A stretch of DNA of 64,000 nucleotides. It comes from Sipunculus nudus (Eukaryota; Annelida; Sipuncula; Golfingiida; Sipunculidae). Below are positions 1-13,600 of the stretch, piece after piece. The DNA is taken from assembly GCA_026874595.1 (NCBI GenBank), contig CM049309.1, forward strand, positions 5,040,076 through 5,104,075. The letters are read 5' to 3'. Below the pieces are notes generated by a model. It worked only from the letters and a program-made list of their open reading frames with translations, ran no database searches and had not been told where the DNA came from. The position numbers and the translations under genes were made by a program. The first letter of the stretch is position 1; each line of letters starts with the position of its first letter.

Positions 1-830
1 AAGCTCTCCAAGGGCTACATTTGTGCAAAAGAATTTTCCTGATCGGTCAAACGGTTCCCGAGATATGACTTTTGATGTCTGCAGCGTAAACGTGAATGTA
101 GGTGGCGCCACCTGTCATAAAATCAGAAAAGCTATCCAGGATGTATACGCATGCCCAATTTCAGGTGAATTAGTCAAGTCACTGCAGAGATATGAGTGAT
201 TTTAACCCAAGGCAGACGAACAGATGGACACTGTGCAAACATGGTTGCAGGTGGCGCCACCATTTTTGGTGTATGTTATAAAGCTCTCCAAGGGCTACAT
301 TTGTGCAAAAGAATTTTCCTGATCGGTCAAACAGTTCCCGAGATATGAGCTTGGATGTCTGCAGCGTAAACGTGAATGTAGGTGGCGCCACCTGTCATAA
401 AATCAGAAAAGCTATCCAGGATGTTTACGCATGCCCAATTTCAGGTGAATTAGTCAAGTCACTGCAGAGATATGAGTGATTTTAACCCAAGGCAGACGAA
501 CAGATGGACACTGTGCAAACATGGTTGCAGGTGGCGCCACCATTTTTGGTGTATGTTATAAAGCTCTCCGAGGGCTACATTTGTGCAAAAAAATTTTCCT
601 GATCGGTCAAACGGTTCCCGAGATATGTGGGTTTATGTGTGGAAACAGACGCCCAAACGGACGCAGAGCGCAAAGGAAAGGTCAGAGGTCAAAACAAAAT
701 CGGGGCGCAGCAGTTCACATGTGACCCGAACATAATCCCGGGTTTCGGAAAATTCCGCCCAGCGGTTACGGAGGAGTTCTCCGGACACCTACGCGGCGGC
801 GGCGGCGGCCAGCTGAAAACATAGTATCCG
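1..830. mobile_element. Tandem-core repeat element, 280-bp monomers (HINE/pearl-like)
   Basis: AAGCTCTCC recurs at 1, 281 and 561, so the monomer is 280 bp. Two full units and a partial third are present, starting beyond the window edge. Each unit holds two copies of the palindrome GGTGGCGCCACC (101, 250, 381 and 530). The array ends in GC-richer sequence with ACGGACGC and a (GGC)n run at about 795-810. Confidence 0.7.
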
Positions 831-849
831 CAAAACTCTGTTTTGGCGG

Positions 850-1480
850 ATACAATTATTCCCCTTCCTCTTAGGAACTGTTGACTATGATATGAAATCC
901 AAAATATTAATACTTTATGACTTATCTTGGAAAAAGATGAAAAGACCATTACAACCGGCAGAAAGTAGGTCAACACAGGTGGCGCCACCTGGAGCTCATT
1001 ATCATTTAGCAGTCACATTATCAATATTCCTGTGAAATTTGAAAATGAAGGCTGCAGCAGTTCCTAAGATATTTGGTAATAGACAATATATCATGTATGG
1101 AAACACATCGAGTTGCCAAATTTTGCGATCGACACAACTTAAAGTTCTGTAGAGACGCCATTTCGAAAATGACTTGACTCAATTTATACCCAAATTATTC
1201 CCCTTCCTCTAAGGAACTTTTGCCTATGATATGAAGGCCATGATATTTATACTTTATGACTTATCTTGGAAGAAGAGAAAAAGACCATTTTAGTTCGCAG
1301 AATTTAGGTCAACATAGGTGGCGTAACCAAAAGATTATTTTTGCTTATTAATCCCATGACCGGTAACTCTGCAAAGTTTCATGAATGCAGCTGCTGTGGC
1401 TGTTGAGATATTTGGTAACAGACGGTGGACAGTGGACAGTTGACAGTGGACAGTGGACGGTGGACAGTGGACGGCGGACG
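850..1480. mobile_element. Second tandem-core element, about 340-bp monomers with a GGACAGT-type microsatellite
   Basis: AATTATTCCCCTTCCTCT recurs about 340 bases apart (854 and 1194) with similar following sequence. A palindrome lies at 978-989 and a degenerate one at about 1317. After the second unit the sequence runs into (GTGGACA)n-like repeats at 1420-1478. The layout (core, then short microsatellite) matches the other tandem-core elements, but the core sequence is different. Confidence 0.55.
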
Positions 1481-1817
1481 TTGCGCCAAGGCATAAGTTC
1501 ACAGAATGAACTAATAAAAGGTACTGATAAATATAAGGAAATATATACATTGAAGGGAAATTGAAATGGGCTTAAAAAGTTATTCTGAAATATTATAAGG
1601 ACCATCATCATTAATACGTTCTAAATCCTGTTGACTTGACAGTGTCATAGGCTAAAGAAACACTTATTTATTTCGCTCTAGTTATTTAAGCATAAACGAA
1701 TTACTTGGCCGCGGTATACAGTATGCGCATGCGGTAAGAGACCCGCGGTATATGGAATTCTCAGTGTAGCGGAGAACTGGATCCTCATACCGGGCGCGTT
1801 ATTAGCGACCACGGGAC
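1480..1817. other. Unassigned interval
   Basis: No convincing frame and no repeat was seen between the tandem-core element and the hairpin MITE. Confidence 0.4.
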
Positions 1818-1882
1818 TAGACTGGTACCCCGCTCTATTCTTGCCCGCTGCGGGGCCAGCTTAGAGCGGGGTACCAGTCTAT
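1818..1882. mobile_element. Miniature hairpin element with 8-bp target duplication
   Basis: Inverted arms TAGACTGGTACCCCGCTCTA and their complement enclose a short GC-rich loop. CACGGGAC flanks both sides (1810-1817 and 1883-1890). A larger relative lies at 42359-42887. An 8-bp duplication is typical of hAT transposons. Confidence 0.6.
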
Positions 1883-1987
1883 CACGGGACCTGGTTACCA
1901 TGTATATGACAGCGTGATCTAGCAGGTTCTGACCAGTCGCGTCAATTTTTCTTCCAGGGTTGGGGGGGGGGGGGGATGACTTTGTAT

Positions 1988-2062
1988 ATATTTATATATA
2001 TATATATACACACACACACATATATATATACACCTTTTTCAGCGTCTCAGAGTGACATATTC

Positions 2063-2112
<50 letters not shown>
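1988..2112. repeat. TA/CA microsatellite
   Basis: Two (TA)n blocks with a (CA)n block between them, split by about 35 bases of non-repeat sequence. Confidence 0.9.
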
Positions 2113-2115
<3 letters not shown>

Positions 2116-2244
2116 TATAATTTTATATATACTTAATCATATTTCAAATAATTATAATGTTTTAGAAAATAAGTTATTTTGTGAATTCTTAGCAAGGTTT
2201 AGATATAAAATTGTTTTAGTAAATTGATCCAGTCTTTGATTCTA

Positions 2245-2250
2245 TTTATT
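2245..2250 (-). promoter_or_regulatory. Candidate polyadenylation signal of the LDLa-receptor gene
   Basis: AATAAA on the minus strand lies about 260 bases past the stop codon at 2509. The sequence is AT-rich here, so the match could be chance. Confidence 0.35.
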
Positions 2251-2261
2251 AATATATTATA

Positions 2262-2405
2262 TTTGCAATATTATAATATTATTCTCTGAAAAGTGGGGGG
2301 GGGGGGGGGATGATTACATTGATCATACCCTTGCAAAAAAGTGGTGAGGGGGGTATATATTACATCCCATCCCCCCCCCCCCCCCCCTATATTGACGCCC
2401 CTGGT
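2262..2405 (+). repeat. Dispersed repeat with long G and C runs, copy 1
   Basis: It contains TTCTCTGAAAAGT, a run of 14 G, GATTACATTGATCATACC, GAGGGGGGTATATATTA, a run of C and ATTGACGCCCCTG. The same order, inverted, occurs at 24722-24855, so this is a dispersed family and not just simple sequence. Confidence 0.55.
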
Positions 2406-2508
2406 TCTGACATCACCAGGCTCACACTACAGTCTTTTACCACCCGTCAAGTAAATGCCCCATATAATTATATACAGCATCTGACATGCCGCGGCTAAGT
2501 AAACGTCG

Positions 2509-2648
2509 CTAATGCCTACCAACCTGGTCCTTCAGAGATATCGTATACTGGTCTGACGACATCACTACCTCGTATGAGGGCGGATCATCTGGTCCAGGGT
2601 CCTGAGGTGTAGCCCTGCTGGCGTTCTCTTCATCAGGAATATTAGACC
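2509..2648 (-). CDS. LDLa-receptor gene exon 8: cytoplasmic tail with PPxY and stop
   Basis: Acceptor ATTTTAG, phase 1, 46 codons including TAG. The tail is acidic and proline-rich (NIPDEENAS ... DPGPDDPPSYEVVMSS ...). It contains one PPSY motif overlapping YEVV, a Y-x-x-hydrophobic endocytic-type motif. Confidence 0.68.
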
Positions 2649-5600
2649 CTAAAATAATTTTTGTTGTTGTCATTATGATTCTAGATTATGAGTACCAATA
2701 ACCTTACATAACCTTGTTCTAACCAATCATAATCATCTCTTTTTAGAAAGGATCTAACATGACGTAGATGTTAATCAATTAACTGTATTGAATTGTTTTA
2801 CCTTAGGAAAAATAGTCAGAAATAGAAAAAGTTTATTTGGCAGACTTGTAAAGTTACAGAAAAATAATTCATAAGTCATAATATATTTGTTTTAACTATT
2901 TTAAATGTGTAGCAAACTGTATAAAGTGTTAATTCCAGCAAAAAAAATGGTGTTACCATCTGAAGAACAGGTGTCCCATGGGTCATGACGCTCAGCTGAC
3001 TAGCAGGGTTGTAATACGTGCGGAAGCTATTTTTAACCAGAGAAGCGGAGAAGCCAAGATTCCCCGATATTTTTTGCATAGGTTACTTGATTATGTTATG
3101 ATCAAGCAAGGTGTTACATTAAAAACCGCAGCAAATTCTGGGAACAATGGTGAACATGATATTGAGATCAGGTCTTGGTCCCCCTTAGGTTATGTAGGAT
3201 CTAAATTTGGGTATTTAAAAATCGATTAATTAAAAGTGAATACTCGGCCTATGTTGTAGAAGAAGAGGCCACTAGTGACACATATGTTGTATGTAACATT
3301 AAGCCGGATGCATGTAACGCAGATTTGGACAATCAAAAATCTTGCGGTTTATTGCGATAAAATGAGTTTTACTCTGTCTTGCGAAAGAAGCAACCGTCAG
3401 GTGTTTTTTGTCATGTCAACGAAATAAGGACAATATCGATGAAATTAGGCATCGGGATAGCAGGAATAAGGGAAAGACATTTGTCAGATATAGTTAAGGG
3501 TCATTTTTCTGCTTTCTCTCAGGTAAATGATCAAAAAAAAGGCGGACTTGTAGCTTATTATTGGCACGAGGTTCGATTATCACGCGCCGAAGAATAAAAA
3601 TATTGGGGTTATTTGAAAAAAAACCGTTGGGATCTCCCAACTGACCGAACATATGTTCAGATGCTGATACACGTCATGTATTTAAATAAGTTGAAAATAA
3701 CACATCATAATTAACGTTATAAACATCATATACACTCAAAAGTCAAAGTAATTTGTTCATGGTTTCATCAAGAAAGTGTATACTTTCCATTTAAATTGCT
3801 TTTTGTCGTTAACTTGACCTACCTTTTCGCGCACACAACCAAACTATCAGGGCACAGACACTGGAAATAACCAGTGCTATTGTCGAAATTGCCCAGTGTA
3901 CTTGAGAGGAATCTACAAAGATAGTATACAAGAGTTATTATTTTATTTCGGTGGCCTGAAATGTAACTAAATTTAGCTTAATGGTTTCTTTCTCTTACAT
4001 ACATAGCTAATTCTAGCCACGGGTTTGTTTACCTGAAAAAAATAATTTAAATAATATTCACCACAAATATTATTTCTTTAAAAACAGGTGAAAAACACTT
4101 TGGGAATATTCTTATTTAAAGAAAAAGAAAAGGTGAATTTTCTATGATCCAAATCTGTACAAATATCTTATATAGACCCTTAGTGGGAAATTGTAATTTT
4201 TCAAGCATTTCAACACAATGCCCTTGACCTGGAATGTTAAGTCCTTCGAGCACTATGGTTTCCATGTTTATATTTTACAGATTAACAAGTATAAACCTTA
4301 CCTGTGACCTGAGCTATTTATAGTAGGACATTAAACTATATAACTGGATTGCTAATTCCGAAATAACAGCTGAAGCTTAATGTTGAATTATAATGGTTTA
4401 TGATACACACGAAATAAAGCAGAATGTTTTGCAGGTCACCAAGTTCATGGTTATATCAAAGGTCAGCAGTGGTCGCCAGTTTAAAGGCCTATAGTGTCAG
4501 CGAATGATTGTGGTCCGAATAATCTCACAATGGTTAATAATCATCTGTACAAATAACATACAACGGTTATCCAGATCCACCAAATTCAGTGGATTATTCT
4601 TTAGTTGGACGTTACCCTAACTCTAAACAAGAAACTCAACCAACAGGTAACTAACCAACCAGCCAACGACGACAAAACCCCTGGCGAGGTACAATAATTA
4701 AGTCGGCAGGTTGTCGCTTGGGGAGTGGTTTCAAGAGAATTTACCATCCTTCCACCAGAGTTCGTTTCTATTCGAAACTAATCTGTTCCAGTTACGGATT
4801 GTGGGACCTCCGGCCGGGCCTTCTTGTCTCAACAATCGAATTCCAAAATTGTCAAATGTCATGTAAAAACCCTTCTCTTTATGTTGCACATTCGTTTGCT
4901 TATGAAATGATACTTATTGAAAGTCCTTTTTATATAAAAAAATCATGTGCATTTAATTCACCAGGGAAATAAATTCTTGTCAAACATATTAGTGGCCTAT
5001 ATATGCTCTCTTTGGTACATTTATACCTAAGCTGATGATGTATTTAAAAGCCCCACTGCATTTGGAGATATGGTTGCTTTACCAACACTCACTTAATAGC
5101 AGAGTGGTATTCAAAGGAATACGATTCGGCGCAGGGTCGGCGTTTATACCCCCTCCCCAAAGTCAGAAACAACGTTTAGTTTCAAGTCTTTTCCAGTTCG
5201 TTGAGTTTTAGTTTTAAATGCTTATTGATATTAATATTTGGATCGTGCGTATGTTTATCCTGAAAACACAACAGATAGTTAAGATTGCAAGAGCCCTACT
5301 GCATATAAATGACAAATACATCACATATGTCTTTGTTTACATCGTCACCTACCACATCCGCTTTCATCATGGCCGCCAGGACAGTCAAATTTACCGTCGC
5401 ATTTCTGACTTTTAGTGATACACTTCATGGCCCCCTTGCATTGAAAAGGTTTGTTTGCAGGGCATGGTTCATCCGCTGAAATCATCCAACATAACACTTG
5501 TAATTTCATACATATTCCATTATATATATACTTCTAGGGTTTAATATGATGTGTCATCTGAAAAACTCATTTTAACTTCCAGAGTTATTAATCACGTGTC

Positions 5601-7544
5601 ATCTAAAATACTCGTGACGAATTTTAGAGTTAATAATAACGTGTCATCTGAAAATATTCGTTTACTTTCAGAGTTAGTAATCAAACATCATCAGTAATTA
5701 TCATACACCTTCTGAAGTACTCGTTAAATACAGTATTGCATCACTTCAGGAAGTTTGCAAATTATCATGACTGAAAGATGAAAAAAATCCCCTAACACAG
5801 TGTCCATGGAGACCATATATTTGTGTGTGTGACGTCATAACCATTCAACAGAAAACAGCATCCCAAAATTGTGGGATTCCACACTATACAACAATCAAAT
5901 ATGTAACATTTTAAAATTTTTCTTGCAGCATTTCATACTTACGACATCGACTGTTATCTTTGTCGATACATGAACCATCAGAACACTCCGTCATGTAGTG
6001 CTGGCATTTCACATCACCTAAAACGAAAGAAAATTAGTGTTAATCAACCCCTCACGATTACAAGCAGAGTGGAACCTGTCTGAAAGGTACCTATCTAATA
6101 AGACCTCCTGTGAATTAAGACCACCTTTGGCAAGTCCTACGGGGTTTCTTATCACGCAAGTTTCACTGTACTTTCTCTGGCCCCTCTGGCCATGGTGATG
6201 AGCACGTCAAAAGAAGTTGGTTCGTTGTTTTCATTTTTAGGGTTTTATTGGCTTACACAAATTTACTTTTTGTATCAAGAGGTTCAAAGATGAATTTCAT
6301 TCTCGAAATAGGCAAAGCTTACTGAATGGACTATTATTTAATAGGTATAAATGCACCCATGTTTGCTTATGTAGAGTTCCTACAAGTATTTTGCATTGTA
6401 AGGGAGAGAGTGATAATCATTATATATATATTTGACGTCATATCGAGATGCATCGGTGCACCTTTAATGGGTATGAGTCCTAAACGTGGCAATAGAATAT
6501 ACACACATCCACCAGTATTCCACGCGCTCAACTCATAACAATTACTGTATCCTTCCATTGAATCCTTCAAGGCTGCTTCATTTCATGCAGGCATTGTCCT
6601 ATGGAACGCATTCTCCACAACATCAAGTTTGACCCAATATGCAGCGTTTTTAAAACATTATAGCGTACATACGTTATTAGTCTTGCGGTGGTATCTTGTA
6701 CTAAAAAAAATCATACTATCGAGCATATACAGACGTCTGCATGTCGATTACTTCTGGCTCTTAGTTCACCGAAATGTACATGATAAGTTAATGATTTAAG
6801 TATAATCTATCATTTTGTATTAGTTTTACATTCTTAGTATTTATACATTTGCATTGTGACCTGTATTTATATATAACTGTCATGTTAATCATAATTGTAT
6901 CGTATTTTATACCTGGAACAAAGCCCTGTTTACAACAGAAGTGTTCTTCGGGGCAGGCTACCATGCAGAATGTTGTAGTAAATAAATAAATACATTGATA
7001 AAAAAGAATCGCATATACTCACAGCAATGCTTTTGAGATATATGTATACAAAGGCCGTCGGGACACGTTACGTTTGGAAGAATACCTGAAAAAAAGGAAA
7101 TCTAATTTTACCTGAACAAGACTGTTCATACAGTACAATCCAAGTAAACTACCAAAATAACCATTTGTCCAACAGTCCAACACGCCCAGGTAACTGATAC
7201 ACCTATTTCTCAATTACAATCAAATGTATCTGAAATTATGTCAAAGGACAGTTAGAGATAGAGTAAGAGATACTATATGGAATATATAAATATATATGTT
7301 CTTCTTAATTGTTTGTTTATTTTGTCTTTTCTCGATATTTGTGTGATTTCTTATATTATACCAAAAAACTATAAACTCACAATGTATTCCGGCGCTGGAA
7401 TTCTCTGGTTTGGTTTTCTGAAAAGTATAACACGAGCGACCTGGAATAATATTAATAGTAAAAATGATAACAACAACAACAACAGTAAGAACAACAGTTA
7501 AAACAGTTATAACAGAAGTAGTAATAATAATAATAATAATAACG

Positions 7545-7586
<42 letters not shown>

Positions 7587-7616
7587 TTAATAATAATAAT
7601 GATAATAATAATAGTG

Positions 7617-7652
<36 letters not shown>

Positions 7653-10600
7653 TTAATAATAATAATGATAATAATAATGATAATAATAATAATAATAATA
7701 ATAATGATAATAATAATGATGATGATAATAATAATGATAAAAATAATAATAATGATAAAAATAATAATGATAATAATAATAATAATAATAATGATAATAA
7801 TAACAACCTATCGGTAAAACGTTAATACTGGCCTTAAATACAAACCTCAAGAATTTCCCATTAATTTGACTAAATCCGACGACTTTATTCTATCCTCTGA
7901 AGGTTTTATATCATAAACTTGTTGCACAGACTTGATAACATTTACTGACAAAATTTATTATTCGTTTTCAAAAATTCTCCACAAGGAAATGAGTGGTAAA
8001 TTGTCTTTTATTAAACGTGGTATAAGAATTGTGGTGTCAGATAAAACAATATGGACCAACTAAATGTAAACGAGTGCCCCTAACAGTGAAATCTGGTGAT
8101 GGCATTGTGAAATATCTAGCTGTGGTTAAACAGAATGGTTAAAATGAATTCTCTGGGTTGTATAGACAGCCGAGTTGTGTTAGTATAAATTGTGCTACAT
8201 TTCACCTTCATGTGATTTAAGATAGCTATGATAAGGGAGAATAACTTGGGTGTAACAAAATGTGAAACTGTACCATATCTTTCGATGAGATTGAGAGTAT
8301 TGTTAAGTGTCTAAAAAATAATAAATCAGTAGGTACAGATTATACACCCAATTAAGTATTGAAATCTCACCACCTGATATTGATGGTGTACAGATTATTT
8401 TTTCATTGCTTTAAACAAGTAGTGCCTTCGGTCTAGAATAAATTTACCATAGCCCCGATTCTTATACCGTTAAATTACAGAGGTATAAGCTTAAAGTCAT
8501 GTGTTGGAAATATCGTGAAGTGCGTTTTTTTAAAGAATCCTCAGATATTGTGCTCTTTAGGTGTTATGGCCGATGAGCAAAGCGGATTCGGGAGAAGTAG
8601 ATCTTGCACAGAGCATATATTTGCTTGACCATGTATTGTCAGATATAAAATGGATACAGAATTAGATACATTTAGTGGATTTATAGACATAGAAAAGGCT
8701 TTTGACCGTTTTATGGGTTACTAGAACTGATGGGAAATTGTATAATGCTGTGAAACCAATGTATTGTCACAATACTGTATATGTACGTGTCAGTCCAAAC
8801 TTTAAAACCTCTCCTTTTTAAGTTCCATGAGGTGTTCGCTACAGGTAACTCAAGCTTAAACCTAATATTGCAATGATAGCGAAGTTAAAGATGAAATTCC
8901 TGCACATGTCCATTATATAATGTGCCTCTAACTTTATAACAGTGTTTTCCTCCAGAATAACGATTTTAATATTATGGCTGTGCAGGAAAATGTGTATATA
9001 TATATATTATCTCATCATGCTAAACAGATATGGATATACTATGTATTTGCACACTTAATTAATTCCACGTAAGTTTAATTTAACATGTGTTTATGGAGTG
9101 TGAATTTTAACGTTTCCAGTTTAGACAATATTGTACAAGACACTATAATAAATAAACTATCTATCTAGATATATATATATATATATCTCGACAGTTCCGA
9201 TCATCGGACTTACACATACACAGACGCACACCTAAATATACACTGCACACAAACACTCGTAAACCCTGACCACTGTACCTGTCCTATGCCCTGCCCCATT
9301 ATCTTTTCTCTGTGTCCCAAATATTTCTCTTTTTTATAATAATGTTTACATTGAGACATAATAATTGCAAAACACATTACAAAAGGACATTTTGCCCGTG
9401 AGTAAGTGGAAATAATGTTTTTTATTTAACACACACACACATATATAAATGTATATATATGTCCCTGTTGGCAAGTCAAAATGAATAACATCATCGAGAA
9501 TTTAATGAAAGATATTTCGGTTCCGTCATCACATTTATCGCATTTTCTGGCCGCCAAACCGTTAGACGGCTAAAAAACGACAGTTTGACCTAATTCTAAC
9601 AGTGCCTTCATTATAGAAGTTTCACTGTATATTTCCACTTCATTTATATACTACTTACAAGGTCGGTGTGCTGTGGATGGTTGAACTTCAGTGCCCATAA
9701 ACCCTTGAGTCGTACTCTTGTGAGTACCCTTGTGTGTGTGTGTTTGATTGGTGTCTGTGTGTGTGGGGGGGGGGGGTGGGGGGAGGGGGTGAAGGGGGGA
9801 AGTAGTGTTCCTGTGAACGTTCGGCGCTTGAAAAAATCTCGTTAAATCGTTGATTTTAAAATACTTACGGCAATCACTGAGTTGACGAACACAGGTTCCA
9901 TCATCACACTTTATCTCGAGAAGTGCACATTTACCGGCTAAAAAAAAAACAAAACAGAACATCTACTCGGTGTCAAATCTCTCACAACATCAAACAGAGA
10001 TTACTGAAAACAGGTTACACCAGATCTCCCAAGATTATTGGCTGTAGTCGCGAATATATGATGACTGTATTATAGGATATACGAGTGCTTGTTACTAAAT
10101 AAATGAGAACGGTATTATAGAATAAACAAATACATGGTTAAAAATATGACGACTGTACTATATGTGAGTAAATGCACTAATCACAAACAAAGATGAGAAC
10201 TAAGGCCAAAATAAAAAAAAGGTATGGTTCTCAGGCACTTTTTTTTCAGAAATCAATGCGGGCGGGCGCTTTTTTTATTTTAAATTTTTTGGTATGTTTC
10301 GATAAAAATGTCAAATGATAAGGGAAAAGCATGAAAATAACAGTTTCATTTTGATAAACAAGTAAAAGCACTACAAAACAAAGGAAATTGTATGATTTTA
10401 TCTTCTTGAAGGAAATGTCGGAGCGGCAGCAGCTCAAAATTGGAAAGTTTCTATTGAAAATCACAATAAAAATTTTTGATACGGGGGTTTAAAATTGATG
10501 CAGGCGGTGCCTGAGAACCATACCTTTTATTTTTTTTTGGCCTAATGCAGACTAGTGGCCCATGGGCCATGACGCTCAGCTGAATTCAAGGAATGTTGAA

Positions 10601-13600
10601 CAATGAGCAAAATGACTGCCAGAGTGCAAACAAATCATGAATTTTGTGAAGAGTCCTTAGAAATGGGTTTCAGTGGGCTCCTGGACTGATGACAACTTCA
10701 TTTGATGGTCTCATATATAGAAAAAAAATGTATAAAAATTTGAAAAAAAATACAGGTTACTAATTCCACCAGTCTGCAGGAACTGATGAAACACTCCATG
10801 ATCAATACTCATGCAAAGAATCATGATGATCAATGCAGTAGTTATTAAGATACTTGAGCTTTTGTATCAAATTTTGCATTATTCTGGGGGGGGGGGTACT
10901 TTGGAGCCCCATAGCACGAACGATATGGGTAACAGAGACCTAATTTTTTGGGCTCAAGGAGATTTTTTATGGACCTCCCTGGATATTAAGTTTGAAGATT
11001 CCAGGTCCAGTGGTTACAATTTGTTCCCTGTTAACAGATGACAGTTTCATTGCAGGTCTGAAAAAAATTCGTAAAAATTGGAAAAAAATATAGGTGGCGC
11101 CACCAGTCTGCAGGAAGTGATGGAACATCCCATTATCAATCATTATTAATGCAATGAATTATGTTACAATATTCTTGGCCTAATGGATACAATTTGTGCC
11201 CCGTCTGACTGTCTGGGTGCTAATATGACATCTTTTCCTATAGGTTGCAAAATATAGGTCATGGTGACCTAATTTCAGGTTTCCAAGGAAATTTGCCAAG
11301 GACGTCCCAGAATGTTACATTAGAAGATTCTAGGCCTAACAGATACTATTTGTTCCCTGTCTGACTTTCTGGGTCCTTAATATCCTGTTTTCGGCCTGTA
11401 GGTTGCAAAATGTAGGTCACCTTGACCTAATTTCAGGATTACAAGGATATTTGCCTAGAACCTCCAAGGATATTGTGTTAGAAGATTCTACGCCTAACAG
11501 ATATGATTTGAGTCCATCTGACATTCAGGGTGCTCAAAATCATGTTTTCGGCCTGTAGGTCACAAAATATACGTAATCATGACCTAATTTCAGGATTACA
11601 AGGAGATTTGCCTAGGAACTCCCTGAATGTACAGTTAGAAGTTTCAAGGCCTAACGGTTACGATTTGTGCCCTGTTAACGGCCGGACTGATGCCAGACAA
11701 AGGGTGATCGCTATAGCTCAGATGACTTACAGTCAGCTGAGCTAAAATTAAAAAAAAAATACAGGTGGCACCGCCAGACTGCAGAAAATGATGAAACATT
11801 CCATGATCAATATCCATGCAAAGAATCATGGTGATAAATGCAATAGTTGTTCAGGTACTTGAGCTTTTGTATCAAATTTTCCATTATTCTGGGGCGGTAC
11901 TTCGGAGCCCCATAGATCAGAGTTTATGGGTAAAAGAGACCTTATTTCAGGTTTCCAAGGAGACTTTTCATGGGCCTCCCTGCATATCAACAGAGAAGAT
12001 TCTAGGTCGAGTCGTTATAATTTGTGCCCTGTTAACAGATGACCGCATCTTACGAGGTCTCAAAAATAGAGAAAATAGGTCCAGCAGTTACAGTTTGTGC
12101 CCTGTTAACGGACGGACGGCCTGACGGCCAGACGGCCGGACGGACGACGGACAAAGAGTGATCGCTATAGCTCAGATGACTTACAGTCAGCTGAGCTAAA
12201 AATACGGGTGCTTGTAAAGAAATATATGAGGAAAGTATTACCGAACACATCACTTAAAATCTTCGATTATGAAGTCTATAAAAAGTTGGAGTTCATATGA
12301 GACCTAAAAGGCCAAAAGATTCCACATAAGGAAGAATATAACAACTATAAAAGAAAAAGGTAAAAGAAAAATGTGGACAGGTGAGTACAGGTGACGGACG
12401 GCCTGACGGCCAGACGGCCGGACGGACGACGGACAAAGAGTGATCGCTATAGCTCAGATGACTTACAGTCAGCTGAGCTAAAAATACGGGTGCTTGTAAA
12501 GAAATATATGAGGAAAGTATTACCGAACACATCACTTAAAATCTTCGATTATGAAGTCTATAAAAAGTTGGAGTTCATATGAGACCTAAAAGGCCAAAAG
12601 ATTCCACATAAGGAAGAATATAACAACTATAAAAGAAAAAGGTAAAAGAAAAATGTGGACAGGTGAGTACATGTGGTTACAAATGGTTCTATTAAACACT
12701 GCTTTCTGGATTCTGTTTCCTAATGCCTGTTCTCGTCTTAACTATTAAATGATAAAATTAACATCTTGATGCGCTCCTCAGGCAGCCGTTATACACTAGA
12801 GTCGTGCAATATCTCCTCCTTGGTAACCGTTTCTTCATTTTGCAAGATTCATCAGTTTTCACAGGGGCAAATTGTAATTAGGCCAATGAGAACGTGATAT
12901 CGCATTGTGCATCCAACTCCAAGGTTAAGCCCGCCACACCCCGCCGTCGTTGGTTGAATTCATAGCCCTGCGCCAGCCCTGAAAACTAGGACATCTGCAG
13001 TGTATAAAGGCTGCGTATGGAGTGCAATATCTTGAAGTAACCTTTGTAGCATGCATTTAGCTCTGTGGCACATTATTAACTTTAACTGAGGTAATAATAC
13101 TTACGGCACCGTCCCCTGAGCCAATCCACACACGATCCGTCGGAACACATTCTTTGACGAGGTTGGTCCTTACCAGCTATACATTCGCCTGAAAACATCA
13201 TTAACAAAAAATTGGTATGAGGCCACAACCTCCACAATGATGCTAATCAAACTGCAAATGAAACACTGGGATAATTGTCACGTTAAACAACTCCAGTCAC
13301 TGGTTAGCTCTACAACAATAGCCCTTGGCTTCGAAAGGGACAGACGAATAGCGTATTTTCGACCGAAAGAAAGCATTTGAATGAAACATAAACATATGAT
13401 GGTGGTCCATACCAGCTCCCACATTAAATGGATTGTTCCTTGGACATGATCGTAACCCTGCACTAAATTCCAACAAAATATGTTTAGAACGTATTGAGTA
13501 AAATTGCTGACAGATAAACCAAATAACAAATGGTAAAACATAATACCTCTCAGCATCTGGCGGATGTTTAATTAAGTTAAAAAATATCAGAAAATCAAAA

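Noticed and set aside
476-988. Frames in the first kilobase
   Set aside because: They lie inside tandem repeat monomers and are interrupted in sister copies.
4015-4042. Acceptor-like TTTTTTCAG on the minus strand as an extra exon of the LDLa-receptor gene
   Set aside because: In the required phase 1 it stops after five codons. The only open frame has phase 0, which does not fit its neighbours.
7464-7850. Ile-, Leu- and Tyr-rich open frames on both strands
   Set aside because: They are translations of a (TAA)n microsatellite. The same applies to the frames at 13785, 45390 and 45501.
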